Both the position numbers and the translations under genes were made by a program. 39,140 nucleotides of DNA, taken from contig CBDCYN010000006.1 in NCBI GenBank assembly GCA_965224205.1, forward strand, positions 1 through 39,140, written 5' to 3'. This stretch comes from CBDCYN01 sp965224205 (GTDB taxonomy: Bacteria; Planctomycetota; Phycisphaerae; Phycisphaerales; Phycisphaeraceae). The notes below the pieces were generated by a model. It searched no databases. It was given only the letters and a program-made list of their open reading frames with translations, and had not been told where the DNA came from. Below are positions 24,522 through 32,336 of this stretch, piece by piece. Each line of letters begins with the position of its first letter. Position 1 is the first letter of the stretch.

Positions 24522-24620
24522 ATATCCCGGATGAAAATACGGCGTGACTCATGGACGCGGCAGGGAGGTTTTCGGTGTCCAACGCATACTCGACGCGGCA
24601 CTTTGATACGCGATGCGTAT
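24522..24620 (-). repeat. dispersed ~100-nt repeat family, copy 4
   Basis: Read on the minus strand this begins ATACGCATCGCGTATCAAAG and continues with TGCCGCGTCGAGTATGCG, TTGGACACCGAAAACC, CCTGCCGCGTCCATGAG and TTTTCATCCGGGATATGC. It shares landmarks with copy 1 over its whole length and is the best-preserved second example. It occupies much of the 306-bp gap between the surface-protein and murB genes; nothing else is seen in that gap. Confidence 0.75.
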
Positions 24621-24650
24621 ATAAATTGGGTGCCCCTTCTCACGCACGGT

Positions 24651-25586
24651 CTAAGGCCATACCACGATCTCGCGTTCGAGGCGGATCCCCATCTGCTCCC
24701 AGACGGTGTCTTGGATGTGCTCGAGCACATCCAAGACGTCACGGGCGGTGCACCCGGGGTGGGTAACGATAAAGTTGGCGTGGCGGGTCGACACCTCCGC
24801 CCCGCCCACGCGAAAGCCCTTGAGCGCCGCTCGGTCGATCAGCTGACCCGCGGTCGGGGTCGGGGCCGACCCATCAGCCGGGCGCGGCGGGTTCTTGAAC
24901 GCGCAGCCCGCCGAGTGCTCGGCCAAAGGCTGGCTGTTCTTTTTGTGCATAAAGATCGCTTTGACCCGGGTCATCACCTCGTCCGGATCTGCGGGCGATA
25001 GATCGAACTCCACCTCCAGGATATAGGGGGCGACGATGTTGGTCTTGCGGTAACTGAACACCAGGTCGTCGCGGTCACGGTAGTACACCTGCCCGCAGGC
25101 GTCGCAGACCATCACCCGCGACACCACGGCGCCGATATCGCCAAACACCCCGCCGGCGTTCATCCGCGCCGCACCGCCGACGCTGCCGGGGATCCCCGCC
25201 AAGCACTCGAGGCCCGACAGCCCGGCCCGGGCCGTCTCGAGCACCAGGCGCGGCAGGTCGTAGCCCGCCCCGACCGTCACCCGGTTTTTCTTAACGGTCA
25301 TCTGTCGAAAAAAAGGCGCATCGAGCCGGACCACCACCCCGCGCACCCCTTGATCGCTCACGAGCAAGTTGGCGCCGCTGCCCAGGACGTATGAGCGTAC
25401 CCCTTGGGTGTGGCAACGAGCCACCAGCGTGGTCAGCTGCTGGGTGCTGGCGGGCCGAGCAAGGATCTGGGCGGGGCCGCCAACGCGGTACCACGTCAAC
25501 GGCGCAAGCGGGACCTCGTGCTGGCAACGGATGTTTAAACCGTCGAGCAGCGCCGCCGGGCGAGAGGTGGTTTGGATCGCGGTCAA
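24651..25586 (-). CDS. murB: UDP-N-acetylenolpyruvoylglucosamine reductase MurB
   Basis: This encodes 311 residues of the flavoenzyme that reduces enolpyruvyl-UDP-GlcNAc to UDP-MurNAc with NADPH in peptidoglycan synthesis. Signatures in order: TWYRVGGPAQILARP (FAD domain), VLGSGANLLVSDQGV, LAGIPGSVGGAARMNAG, FSYRKTN, the catalytic-Ser motif EHSAGCAFKNP, AGQLIDRAALKGFRVGGA, HANFIV, and the C-terminal LEREIVVW with the catalytic Glu. The start appears to be TTG at 25586, as no in-frame ATG lies near. The gene lies 48 bp downstream of mnmA on the same strand, probably an operon. The presence of murB fits evidence that planctomycetes make peptidoglycan. No other cell-wall genes are in the window. 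Confidence 0.95.
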   Translation of the reverse strand: MTAIQTTSRPAALLDGLNIRCQHEVPLAPLTWYRVGGPAQILARPASTQQLTTLVARCHTQGVRSYVLGSGANLLVSDQGVRGVVVRLDAPFFRQMTVKKNRVTVGAGYDLPRLVLETARAGLSGLECLAGIPGSVGGAARMNAGGVFGDIGAVVSRVMVCDACGQVYYRDRDDLVFSYRKTNIVAPYILEVEFDLSPADPDEVMTRVKAIFMHKKNSQPLAEHSAGCAFKNPPRPADGSAPTPTAGQLIDRAALKGFRVGGAEVSTRHANFIVTHPGCTARDVLDVLEHIQDTVWEQMGIRLEREIVVWP

Positions 25587-25634
25587 TCCATGGGTCCCGT
25601 TTGAGGGTCGGTGGGTCGGGTCACGAAGGCCACG

Positions 25635-26783
25635 TCATTGAGTACGTATCGGTTCGACGATCCATCCGCCGCCAATCACGCGTTCATCGAGGTAGCACAC
25701 CACCACCTGACCGGGCGTGACCGCGGCCTGGGGCTGGTCGAACCACACGCGCAGCGTGTCGGGGCCGGTGGCTTGAACCCGCCCCGGCACCGCGACGCTA
25801 TTGTAACGGATCTTGATCTGGCAGGGCTGGGCGGCGTCGACGGGGGGGCCCACGAGCCAGTTGGTCTGGTCAGCCAGCAAGCCGGTCGCTTGGAGGTCTG
25901 TCTTTTGACCCACGGTCACGGTGTTAGCACACGGGTCTTTTTCAACGACGTAGACCGGGTGCCCCAGTGATACCGATAGCCCCCGCCGCTGACCGATGGT
26001 GAAGTGCTGGTGACCGCGGTGGTGACCGATCGTCTGCCCGTCGCGGTCGAGGATCTTCCCGGCGTGGACCGCTTCGGGGCTTCGACGCTCGATCAGCCCG
26101 CCGTAATCGTTGTCGGGCACGAAGCAGATCTCTTGGCTGTCGGGCTTGTCGGAAACCGGTAGCTGCCACTGCCGAGCCAGCTGGCGGACCCGGGGCTTTT
26201 CTAGTTCCCCGATCGGCAGCAGCATCCGCGCTAGGCGGTCTAGGGGGGTCCCAAACAACACATAGCTCTGGTCCTTACGCGGGTCGCGGCCCCGCAGGAG
26301 CATCGGTGCAGCGTCCGGGGCGGAGCGCGGCCGGACCCGGGCGTAGTGGCCCGTGGCCACGTAATCGGCCCCGATCGTGTCGGCGTACGCCAGCAGTTTC
26401 CCGAATTTGAGCCAATCGTTGCACCGCACGCACGGGTTGGGGGTGCGGCCGACGTTGTACTCATCGACGAAGTAGCGGACGATCCGGTCGAAGTCGTTCT
26501 TGAAGTTCAGGACATACAACGGGATCTCGAGCATCGCGGCCACGAGGCGGGCGTCCGCGGCGTCGTTGAGGCTGCAGCAGCCCTGGTGGCCGGGCTTGGA
26601 CGTGCTCGGGTCGGGACCGGGGCGGCAGGTTTCCTCCTGTGTTGGTTCGACCGAGTCATCGCTGCCGAGGCGCATGAAGCAACCGATCACCTCGTAGCCC
26701 TGTTCTTTTAATAACGCGGCGGCGACGGAGCTATCGACCCCGCCGCTCATCGCTAACAGCACTTTTTTTCGCAGATGGGTCAT
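25635..26783 (-). CDS. mnmA: tRNA-specific 2-thiouridylase MnmA
   Basis: This encodes 382 residues. MnmA thiolates U34 of the Lys, Glu and Gln tRNAs using ATP and sulfur relayed through cysteines. The PP-loop is LLAMSGGVDSSVAAALL. The first catalytic Cys lies in RTPNPCVRCNDWLKFG and the second in DSQEICFVPDNDY. Other signatures are DYVATGHYARV, DPRKDQSYVLFG, HHRGHQHFTIGQRRGL and a C-terminal beta-barrel. A stretch near residues 43-65 (EPTQEETCRPGPDPSTSKPG) is a low-complexity insert that leads into QGCCSLNDAADAR. The ATG at 26783 gives the expected N-terminus. It is the first gene of the pair with murB. Confidence 0.95.
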   Translation of the reverse strand: MTHLRKKVLLAMSGGVDSSVAAALLKEQGYEVIGCFMRLGSDDSVEPTQEETCRPGPDPSTSKPGHQGCCSLNDAADARLVAAMLEIPLYVLNFKNDFDRIVRYFVDEYNVGRTPNPCVRCNDWLKFGKLLAYADTIGADYVATGHYARVRPRSAPDAAPMLLRGRDPRKDQSYVLFGTPLDRLARMLLPIGELEKPRVRQLARQWQLPVSDKPDSQEICFVPDNDYGGLIERRSPEAVHAGKILDRDGQTIGHHRGHQHFTIGQRRGLSVSLGHPVYVVEKDPCANTVTVGQKTDLQATGLLADQTNWLVGPPVDAAQPCQIKIRYNSVAVPGRVQATGPDTLRVWFDQPQAAVTPGQVVVCYLDERVIGGGWIVEPIRTQ

Positions 26784-26889
26784 ACGATGACGGTTCGCTG
26801 GGGCAAGAAATTGTCGGTTGCGCTGGCTCTAAAGGAGCCTGCCCGACCCGAACGATATCTTTTTAGACGGCTCAACGCATAGTTTACAC

Positions 26890-26985
26890 CCGTTGGGGAC
26901 GAAATGGGGGTGCGATGAGCGGACGCGGCAGGGAATGTTCCGGGTCCAAAGCGTCACCGACGCGGGGCTTGGATATGCGGTGCGT
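26890..26985 (-). repeat. dispersed ~100-nt repeat family, copy 5
   Basis: Read on the minus strand: ACGCACCGCATATCCAAGCC, CCGCGTCGGTGACGC, TTTGGACCCGGAACATT, CCCTGCCGCGTCC, then CATTTCGTCCCCAACGGG. The order and spacing of landmarks follow copies 1 and 4. It lies in the 404-bp gap between mnmA and the secreted-protein gene; apart from it, I see only unassigned sequence in that gap. Confidence 0.7.
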
Positions 26986-27187
26986 CTAATTATTTGCCCG
27001 AGGGCACATAGGGATTTACGCTATGAGCGACGCGGCGGTCAGCGGGCCCAACTCAATGGCGTACAATACGGACTAGAGCTGAGTTATCGGGCTGGCTGTT
27101 TCGTGATCGATTTCCCCTCTCGGGCCCAGGCGGGTAAGGGGTTAGGGCACCATCAATCGACCAATCTGATCTGTTAAGGAGTACCGT

Positions 27188-29116
27188 ATGCGGATGAATT
27201 TTTTGAACCACAGCCTCGCGATGGCAGCATGGGTGGTCGCGATCCTGGGTCTGTGCGTTGGCGCCCCGCCCGTGGCGGCGGCCGCGTTACCGCCGATCCT
27301 CGATCAGGTCAGCGCCGACCCGGCGGTCCTGATCATCGTGCCGAATCTCCAAAAGCTCAGCGACAAGGTTGCGCAGCTGGGCCAAACGCTTGGGGTCGAA
27401 AACAACCCCAAAATGAGTGACCTGCTGGGCAGCATTAAGGAAGAAACCGGGTTCATCGAAGGCGTCCAAGACGACGGGGCGTTGGCGATCGTCTTCCCGG
27501 ACATCAACGAGGCGATCGAGCAGGACCGCGACCCCGCGGTGGTGGTCCTCGTGCCCACGGACGATTACGCGGCCCTGGTCGGGAACTTCGGCGGCGACCC
27601 GACCCAGCCCGTGACCGAGTTGACCATGAAACGCGGCCGGCGCGGGTACGCGAAAAAGATCGAGGGCTACGCGGTGTTCGGGGATCGTAAGGCCAAAGAG
27701 GCGGTGACCGTTTACCAGCCCGGCGGGGCCGCTCAGCAGATCGCTCAACAAACCGGGACCCTGGGCACGCGGTGTTTGACCTCCAGCGACTTCACCCTGG
27801 TCGTGAACGTCACGGCGATGTCGGCCAAACTCCAGGGCCTGCTCGTCGAAGCGATGGGGCAGATCCGGCAGGAATTCGAGGCCGAGAAAGACGACCCGCA
27901 GTTCCAGCAGTTCGCCCCGTTCGTGGCCTGCGCGATCAACGCTTACGAGCAAGCCGCCCACGCGCTGGTGCGGGATACCATGTCGTGCGTGCTCGGCTTT
28001 GACCTAACCGAGCAGGGTTTCGGGGCGACGCAGGCGGTGCAGTTCAGGCCCGATAGCTACCTGGCGACCCTGTTCCCCGGCGGCGGCGGCGCCGCTGACC
28101 AGCTGGCCAAGATCAAAGACCAGCCCTACCTCATGGCCGAGAGCGCCGACTTCCGCGGCGTGGCGTTGAACCAGATTATCGACGACCTGGTCAACGCCTT
28201 CCCCGACGATCAGGTCGGCCAGGAGGGCGACGGGGATGGGGCCAAGCTCATGGGCCAGGTGATGGCCTTGCTTAAGGATACCGCAGACTTGGTCCGTCCG
28301 ATGAAAGGCGGGGCGATGGTCTACCTCGTCCCAACCCAGGAAGCGATGGGGATGGGTCAGTCCATCTTCCGCGGGGTGTCGATCTACCAGACGAAGGATG
28401 CCGAAGGCTATTCAGAGAAGTTTGCGAAGGTGTTTGAAGGGTATAGCAATTTCTTCGTGGCGATGCAGGAATTGGCCGACGAAGAGCAGCCCCAGATGAC
28501 TTTTACGAGCTCCTACACCAAGGACGTCGTCCAGGTCGACGGCGTGAGCGTGGATCAGTTCCAGACCCAGATCCAGTACCCCCCGGAGGTGATGCAGGAG
28601 ATGGGGCCGATGATGCCGTTCATGATGATGATGGGCGCCACCGGCCAGACCGGGTATGTCGCCACCAGCGGCGACCACGTGATCATGACCACCCACACGG
28701 ACCCGCAGCTGATCAAGCAGGCGCTGGGGTCGATCAAGAACCGCGGCGGGCTGGGCTCGGTTGGCCCGATCCAAAAACTCCGCGCCCAAGCGCTGCCCCA
28801 GGAGTCGATCTTTGAGTTCTACTTAAGCGTCGGGGGGATCGTGGAAACCGCCAATATGTTTATGGCGATGATGATGGGCCAGCAGCTGCCCATCGAGGTG
28901 CCCGCGGACCTGCCGCCGGTCGCGTGGGCGATGAGCGCCCAGGACAGCGGCCTGGTTGGGCGGCTGTACGTGCCGGTGTCGGTGATGGAGTTCTCCAAAA
29001 ACACATTCGAACAGAGCATGGGCGTGATGATGGGCGGGGGCGGCGGGCCCAATGGCCAGCAGAACTCCGGGCGACGCCGCTCGGGCGAGGGCGGCCCACC
29101 ACCGGCGCCGAATTAG
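27188..29116 (+). CDS. secreted protein of unknown function, 642 residues
   Basis: A clear start (ATG 27188 with AAGGAG at 27178-27183) opens a signal peptide (SLAMAAWVVAILGLCVGAPP, ending near VAAAA). The mature protein begins ILDQVSADPAVLIIVPNLQK, a pattern seen in proteins with repeated alpha/beta units that measure or limit something, such as DUF3352-like proteins, though I cannot confirm membership. Notable segments are VVVLVPTDDYAALVGNFGGD, GYAVFGDRKAKEAVTVYQPG, the Met-rich GPMMPFMMMMGATG and GVMMGGGGGPNGQQ. The C-terminus is Gly/Pro/Arg-rich and disordered (RRRSGEGGPPPAPN). No membrane segment is seen beyond the signal peptide. It stands alone, with rpsT downstream on the same strand. 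A periplasmic or surface role is inferred from export only. Confidence 0.72.
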   Translation: MRMNFLNHSLAMAAWVVAILGLCVGAPPVAAAALPPILDQVSADPAVLIIVPNLQKLSDKVAQLGQTLGVENNPKMSDLLGSIKEETGFIEGVQDDGALAIVFPDINEAIEQDRDPAVVVLVPTDDYAALVGNFGGDPTQPVTELTMKRGRRGYAKKIEGYAVFGDRKAKEAVTVYQPGGAAQQIAQQTGTLGTRCLTSSDFTLVVNVTAMSAKLQGLLVEAMGQIRQEFEAEKDDPQFQQFAPFVACAINAYEQAAHALVRDTMSCVLGFDLTEQGFGATQAVQFRPDSYLATLFPGGGGAADQLAKIKDQPYLMAESADFRGVALNQIIDDLVNAFPDDQVGQEGDGDGAKLMGQVMALLKDTADLVRPMKGGAMVYLVPTQEAMGMGQSIFRGVSIYQTKDAEGYSEKFAKVFEGYSNFFVAMQELADEEQPQMTFTSSYTKDVVQVDGVSVDQFQTQIQYPPEVMQEMGPMMPFMMMMGATGQTGYVATSGDHVIMTTHTDPQLIKQALGSIKNRGGLGSVGPIQKLRAQALPQESIFEFYLSVGGIVETANMFMAMMMGQQLPIEVPADLPPVAWAMSAQDSGLVGRLYVPVSVMEFSKNTFEQSMGVMMGGGGGPNGQQNSGRRRSGEGGPPPAPN

Positions 29117-29129
29117 CCGTACCGAGCCC

Positions 29130-29154
29130 TCCCAAGGCCTTAAAGGCCCTGGGA
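29130..29154 (+). terminator. terminator-like hairpin without a T-run
   Basis: TCCCAAGGCCTT (29130-29141) can pair with AAGGCCCTGGGA (29143-29154) with one mismatch. It lies 14 bp after the secreted-protein stop and upstream of the rpsT promoter candidate. The lack of a T-run makes intrinsic termination uncertain. Confidence 0.4.
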
Positions 29155-29171
29155 ATCTGGGTATCGAGCGG

Positions 29172-29199
29172 TTGCCATCGATCGAAAGGATGTTATGCT
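29172..29199 (+). promoter_or_regulatory. candidate promoter for rpsT
   Basis: TTGCCA (29172-29177) and TATGCT (29194-29199) with a 16-bp spacer resemble a housekeeping promoter. The start would fall about 55 nt before the rpsT ATG. It lies after a hairpin that could separate rpsT from the upstream gene. Confidence 0.4.
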
Positions 29200-29262
29200 G
29201 CTGCTTGGTATCCGTGTCGGTCACGGACAGATTTTTTACAACTTTGGCTTGAGTAGCGTCCT

Positions 29263-29541
29263 ATGGCTCATTCACGCAGCGCCAAGAAGCGGATCCGACA
29301 GAACGTCCAGCACCGGGCCCTGAACCGGTGGCGAAAGACCCGTTACCGCAGTGCGATCAAAGAGTTCAATGAAACCGTTCTGCACGGAAGCGTCGACGAA
29401 GCTCAGGCCCAGCTTTCTAAGATTTATAAGATCCTTGACCAGGTCGCCGCGTCGGGAACGATCCACCGCAACACCGCTTCGCGATACAAATCTCGCCTGG
29501 CCGTAAGGCTCAACGCGAAAAAAACCCCCGCCGCGACCTAA
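29263..29541 (+). CDS. rpsT: 30S ribosomal protein S20
   Basis: This encodes 92 residues with the typical S20 start MAHSRSAKKRIRQNVQHRAL and the conserved core RNRW/KTRYRSAIKEF-like helix pair, then QLSKIYKILDQVAASGTIHR and NTASRYKSRLAVRLN. The protein is very basic and folds as a three-helix bundle that binds the 5' domain of 16S rRNA. Length is normal for the family. It is monocistronic here, with its own candidate promoter at 29172-29199, as is common for rpsT. Confidence 0.96.
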   Translation: MAHSRSAKKRIRQNVQHRALNRWRKTRYRSAIKEFNETVLHGSVDEAQAQLSKIYKILDQVAASGTIHRNTASRYKSRLAVRLNAKKTPAAT

Positions 29542-29566
29542 GGCCGGCGCGTCGCACATCCAGGTT

Positions 29567-29640
29567 CCGTATCCCTCGTCGCAGATGCGTTGAATACCTC
29601 ACTGACCGGTGCCGCGTCTATGGATCACGTCATTACTCCA
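29567..29640 (+). repeat. dispersed ~100-nt repeat family, copy 6 (shorter)
   Basis: This contains CCGTATCCCTCGTCGC, GATGCGTTGAATACCTCAC, GGTGCCGCGTCTATGGATCA and GTCATTACTCC. It matches the middle and 3' part of copy 4 best (ATGCGTTGGACACC, TGCCGCGTCCATGAGTCA), with the 5' end shortened. It lies between rpsT and the VgrG island, so it marks the left edge of that island. Confidence 0.62.
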
Positions 29641-29787
29641 CCGAAAAACGACCTATCTTTTTGATATATTTGGATTTGTGTTAATTTTTGCTGGCCAATC
29701 GAGCTCTAGAGATTTAGATCCAAAACCGACCATTTTTTGTGTTTTTTAGACGGTTAAGATCATTTTTGTTCTTGTTTTGGACAATAT

Positions 29788-29814
29788 TTGAGGTCAGACC
29801 GCGTAGTCTATAAT
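29788..29814 (+). promoter_or_regulatory. candidate promoter of the VgrG island
   Basis: A consensus TATAAT (29809-29814) follows TTGAGG (29788-29793) with a 15-bp spacer, slightly short of ideal. The region 29640-29820 is strikingly AT-rich (runs such as GTGTTAATTTTTGC) compared with the flanking genes. The start would be about 120 nt before the vgrG ATG. Confidence 0.45.
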
Positions 29815-29889
29815 ACAGATAGGTTCTGTCGTCTTGTTACGGCCGTGCCTGACGGTCGGGAGTTAAGCACCACCGGGTTGAATGGCGAG

Positions 29890-29926
29890 CCAACCGTGGC
29901 ATCGTAGCCTGCCACCCACGTGTTGG
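29890..29926 (+). promoter_or_regulatory. hairpin in the vgrG leader, next to the ribosome site
   Basis: CCAACCGTGG (29890-29899) can pair with CCACGTGTTGG (29916-29926) with one bulged base. The ribosome site AAGGA (29930-29934) lies just after it and the ATG at 29943. The structure could affect translation initiation. It may be chance, as it is a single example. Confidence 0.3.
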
Positions 29927-29942
29927 TTGAAGGACCCTTCCC

Positions 29943-32081
29943 ATGATCACGAGGACCCAGGCCAATCGATTCGTTTCGGTCAAGTCACCACTGGGCCCTG
30001 ACGCCCTACTGCTGTTGTCCATGACCGGCCAGGAGCAGTTATCGAACCTGTTTCGTTACGAGCTAGATCTGGTCAGTGAACAGGCCAGCATCGACACGAA
30101 CAAGATCCTCGGCGACGCCGCGACCGTCGTTTTGCAGATGCCCAGCGGCCAGCCCCGCTACTTCAACGGGTTTGTCAGCCGGTTCACCAATGAGGGGCTC
30201 GACGGCGGGTACACCCGGTTCCGGGCTACGCTCGTGCCTTGGCTGTGGCTGTTGACGCGCACATCCGACTGCCGGATTTTCCAAGAAAAAACCGTGCCCG
30301 ACATCATCAAAGAGGTGTTCCGCGACAACGGTTTTTCCGGCTTCGACGACCGTCTGACCGGGTCGTACCGCACGTGGGAGTACTGCGTCCAGTACCGTGA
30401 GACGGACTTCAACTTTGTCAGCCGGCTCATGGAGCAAGAGGGGATCTACTACTACTTCGAGCACCACGACGGCCACCACGTGCTGGTCCTGGCCGATTCG
30501 ATCAGCGCCCACGGGCCGTACCCCGGTTACGACACGATCAAGTTCTTCCCCCCCGGCGGCAGCGGCCACCGTGATGAAGAGACCGTCAGCGACTGGAGCG
30601 TCAGCCACGAGGTGCTGCCCGGCAGCTACGTCCACAACGATTTCGATTTCAAAGCCCCGAAGAAGAACCTCGTGACCCTCAGGAAGATCGCTCGCGAACA
30701 CCCCGCCGCCGACGGGGAGCTCTACGATTACCCCGGCGAGTTCGTTGAGTACGGCGAAGGAGAGACCTACGCCCGAACCCGGATCGAGGAGCTGCACGCC
30801 CGTTTCGAGGTCACGAGCGGCGCGGCCGACGCCCACGGCCTGGCCTGCGGCTACACGTTCGAGCTCGACAACCACCCCGACCCTCAGCAGAACCGCGAAT
30901 ACCTGGTGACCGCCGCCACGTACTCGATCGAATCCGATGCGTTCGGGACCGGCTCTTCGGGCACGGGGGGGCAGGCATATACGTGCCAGTTCTCCGCCAT
31001 GGACACCAAGCAGCCCTACCGCCCGCACAGGGTCACCCCCAAACCGATTGTTCAGGGGCCCCAGACCGCGATCATCGCCGGTAAAAGCGGCGAGGAGATC
31101 TGGACCGACAAGTACGGCCGGGTCAAGGTCCAGTTCCACTGGGACCGCTACGGCAAAGCTGATGAAAGCGCCTCGTGCTGGATCCGCGTGTCCCAGGGCT
31201 GGGCCGGAAAAAACTGGGGGGCGATGTACATCCCCCGGATCGGCCAGGAGGTGATCGTCGAGTTCCTCGAGGGCGACCCCGACCGCCCGATTATCACCGG
31301 GCGGGTCTACAATGGTGACAACATGCCCCCGTACACCCTGCCCAGCAACGCCACCCAGAGCGGGGTCAAGACCCGTAGCTCCAAGGGCGGTTCGCCCGCG
31401 AACTTCAACGAGATCCGCTTCGAGGATAAGAAGGGTGAAGAGCACCTCTACATCCACGCCGAGAAGGACCAGAACATCGTCGTCGAGAATGACCGCAGCG
31501 ACAGCGTCGGCCACGACGAAACGGTCACCATCGGCAACGACGAGACGGTCACCATCGGCAACGACCGCACCGAGATCGTCGCCAACAACGAAGACATCAC
31601 CATCGGGGTCAACCGCACCGAGACCGTCGGCAGCAATGAGTCGATCACCATCGGGGCCAACCGTACCGAGACCGTCGGCCAGAACGAAACCGTCACGGTC
31701 TCGCTGATGCGTACCCACACCGTGGGCGTCAACGACGCTCAGACCGTCGGCGCCGCCCAGGAGATCACCGTCGGCGCCGCTCAGGCCATCACCGTGGGCG
31801 CGGCCCAGGCGATCACCGTCGGGGCGATCCAGGCCATGACCGTGGGCAAGGATCAGACCTTTACCGTCGCCAAGAACGGGACGTATTCCTACGGCAAGAA
31901 GCTAGCGATCACAGCCGGGGACGAGATCTCGATCACGACGGGCAAGGCTTCAATCGTGATGAAGAAAGACGGGACGATCAATATCAGCGGCAAGGACATC
32001 ACCATCAACGGCACCGGTAAGATTACCGCCAAGGCGTCGAAGAACATGATCCTCAAGGGCAAGAAGATCCTTGAAAACTAG
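29943..32081 (+). CDS. vgrG: type VI secretion spike protein VgrG
   Basis: This encodes 712 residues. The N-terminal gp27-like domain spans about 1-390 (FVSVKSPLGPDALLLLSMTG, FNGFVSRFTNEG, RATLVPWLWLLTRTSDCRIF, QYRETDFNFVSRLMEQEGIY, YYFEHHDGHHVLVLAD). The gp5-like OB domain about 395-470 has the hallmark TAIIAGKSGEEIWTDKYGRV, KVQFHWDRYG, WAGKNWGAMYIPRIGQEVIV and EFLEGDPDRPIITGRVYN. After KTRSSKGGSPANFNEIRFED comes a long beta-helix needle of short repeats (ETVTIGNDETVTIGN, AAQAITVGAAQAITVG; about 520-650). It ends in GKKILEN without an effector domain, so it is a carrier whose cargo is likely the PAAR-tipped toxin downstream. It trimerises as the tip of the Hcp tube. The ribosome site is AAGGA at 29930-29934. 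Confidence 0.95.
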   Translation: MITRTQANRFVSVKSPLGPDALLLLSMTGQEQLSNLFRYELDLVSEQASIDTNKILGDAATVVLQMPSGQPRYFNGFVSRFTNEGLDGGYTRFRATLVPWLWLLTRTSDCRIFQEKTVPDIIKEVFRDNGFSGFDDRLTGSYRTWEYCVQYRETDFNFVSRLMEQEGIYYYFEHHDGHHVLVLADSISAHGPYPGYDTIKFFPPGGSGHRDEETVSDWSVSHEVLPGSYVHNDFDFKAPKKNLVTLRKIAREHPAADGELYDYPGEFVEYGEGETYARTRIEELHARFEVTSGAADAHGLACGYTFELDNHPDPQQNREYLVTAATYSIESDAFGTGSSGTGGQAYTCQFSAMDTKQPYRPHRVTPKPIVQGPQTAIIAGKSGEEIWTDKYGRVKVQFHWDRYGKADESASCWIRVSQGWAGKNWGAMYIPRIGQEVIVEFLEGDPDRPIITGRVYNGDNMPPYTLPSNATQSGVKTRSSKGGSPANFNEIRFEDKKGEEHLYIHAEKDQNIVVENDRSDSVGHDETVTIGNDETVTIGNDRTEIVANNEDITIGVNRTETVGSNESITIGANRTETVGQNETVTVSLMRTHTVGVNDAQTVGAAQEITVGAAQAITVGAAQAITVGAIQAMTVGKDQTFTVAKNGTYSYGKKLAITAGDEISITTGKASIVMKKDGTINISGKDITINGTGKITAKASKNMILKGKKILEN

Positions 32082-32116
32082 TGGTCTATCACGATTGAAT
32101 TTTCGAGCCAGCCGCT

Positions 32117-32204
32117 CAACAAGCCGCAACCGTGAGACAGTGGGTTCTCCGTCGGCTCGTGATGCAGAGATAGAAACCCACTTCCTCGAGGTGGCGGCTC
32201 GTTG
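32117..32204. repeat. REP-like long hairpin repeat, copy 2
   Basis: The left arm (CAACAAGCCGCAACCGTGAG, then ACAGTGGGTTCT; 32117-32148) pairs with the right arm near 32172-32204 (AGAAACCCACTTCC, then CGAGGTGGCGGCTCGTTG) over about 32 bp with several mismatches. The arm motif is the same as at 11245 and 38841. It lies 36 bp after the vgrG stop, so it could attenuate transcription into the rest of the island or protect the vgrG message. Confidence 0.72.
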
Positions 32205-32336
32205 TGGCACGGGGGGTGACGTTAAGGGGTTTGGATGTTCCTTGGTCGTTTAACATGGACGAACCCAATGAGTTGCCGTTGCGTCCGGCTGTGACGCAGG
32301 CTCGTCCCTGCCGCCGACCGTAGATGGAGTGAAACG

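Noticed and set aside
29816..29940. Possible structured ncRNA or 5S-like gene ahead of vgrG
   Set aside because: The phrase GGGAGTTAAGCACC loosely recalls 5S rRNA, but the conserved 5S arms are absent; it is better explained as an mRNA leader.
30063..31718. A 551-codon minus-strand frame
   Set aside because: It lies wholly antisense to vgrG, which has clear domain signatures. Its Asp/Val repeats mirror the VgrG needle repeats.
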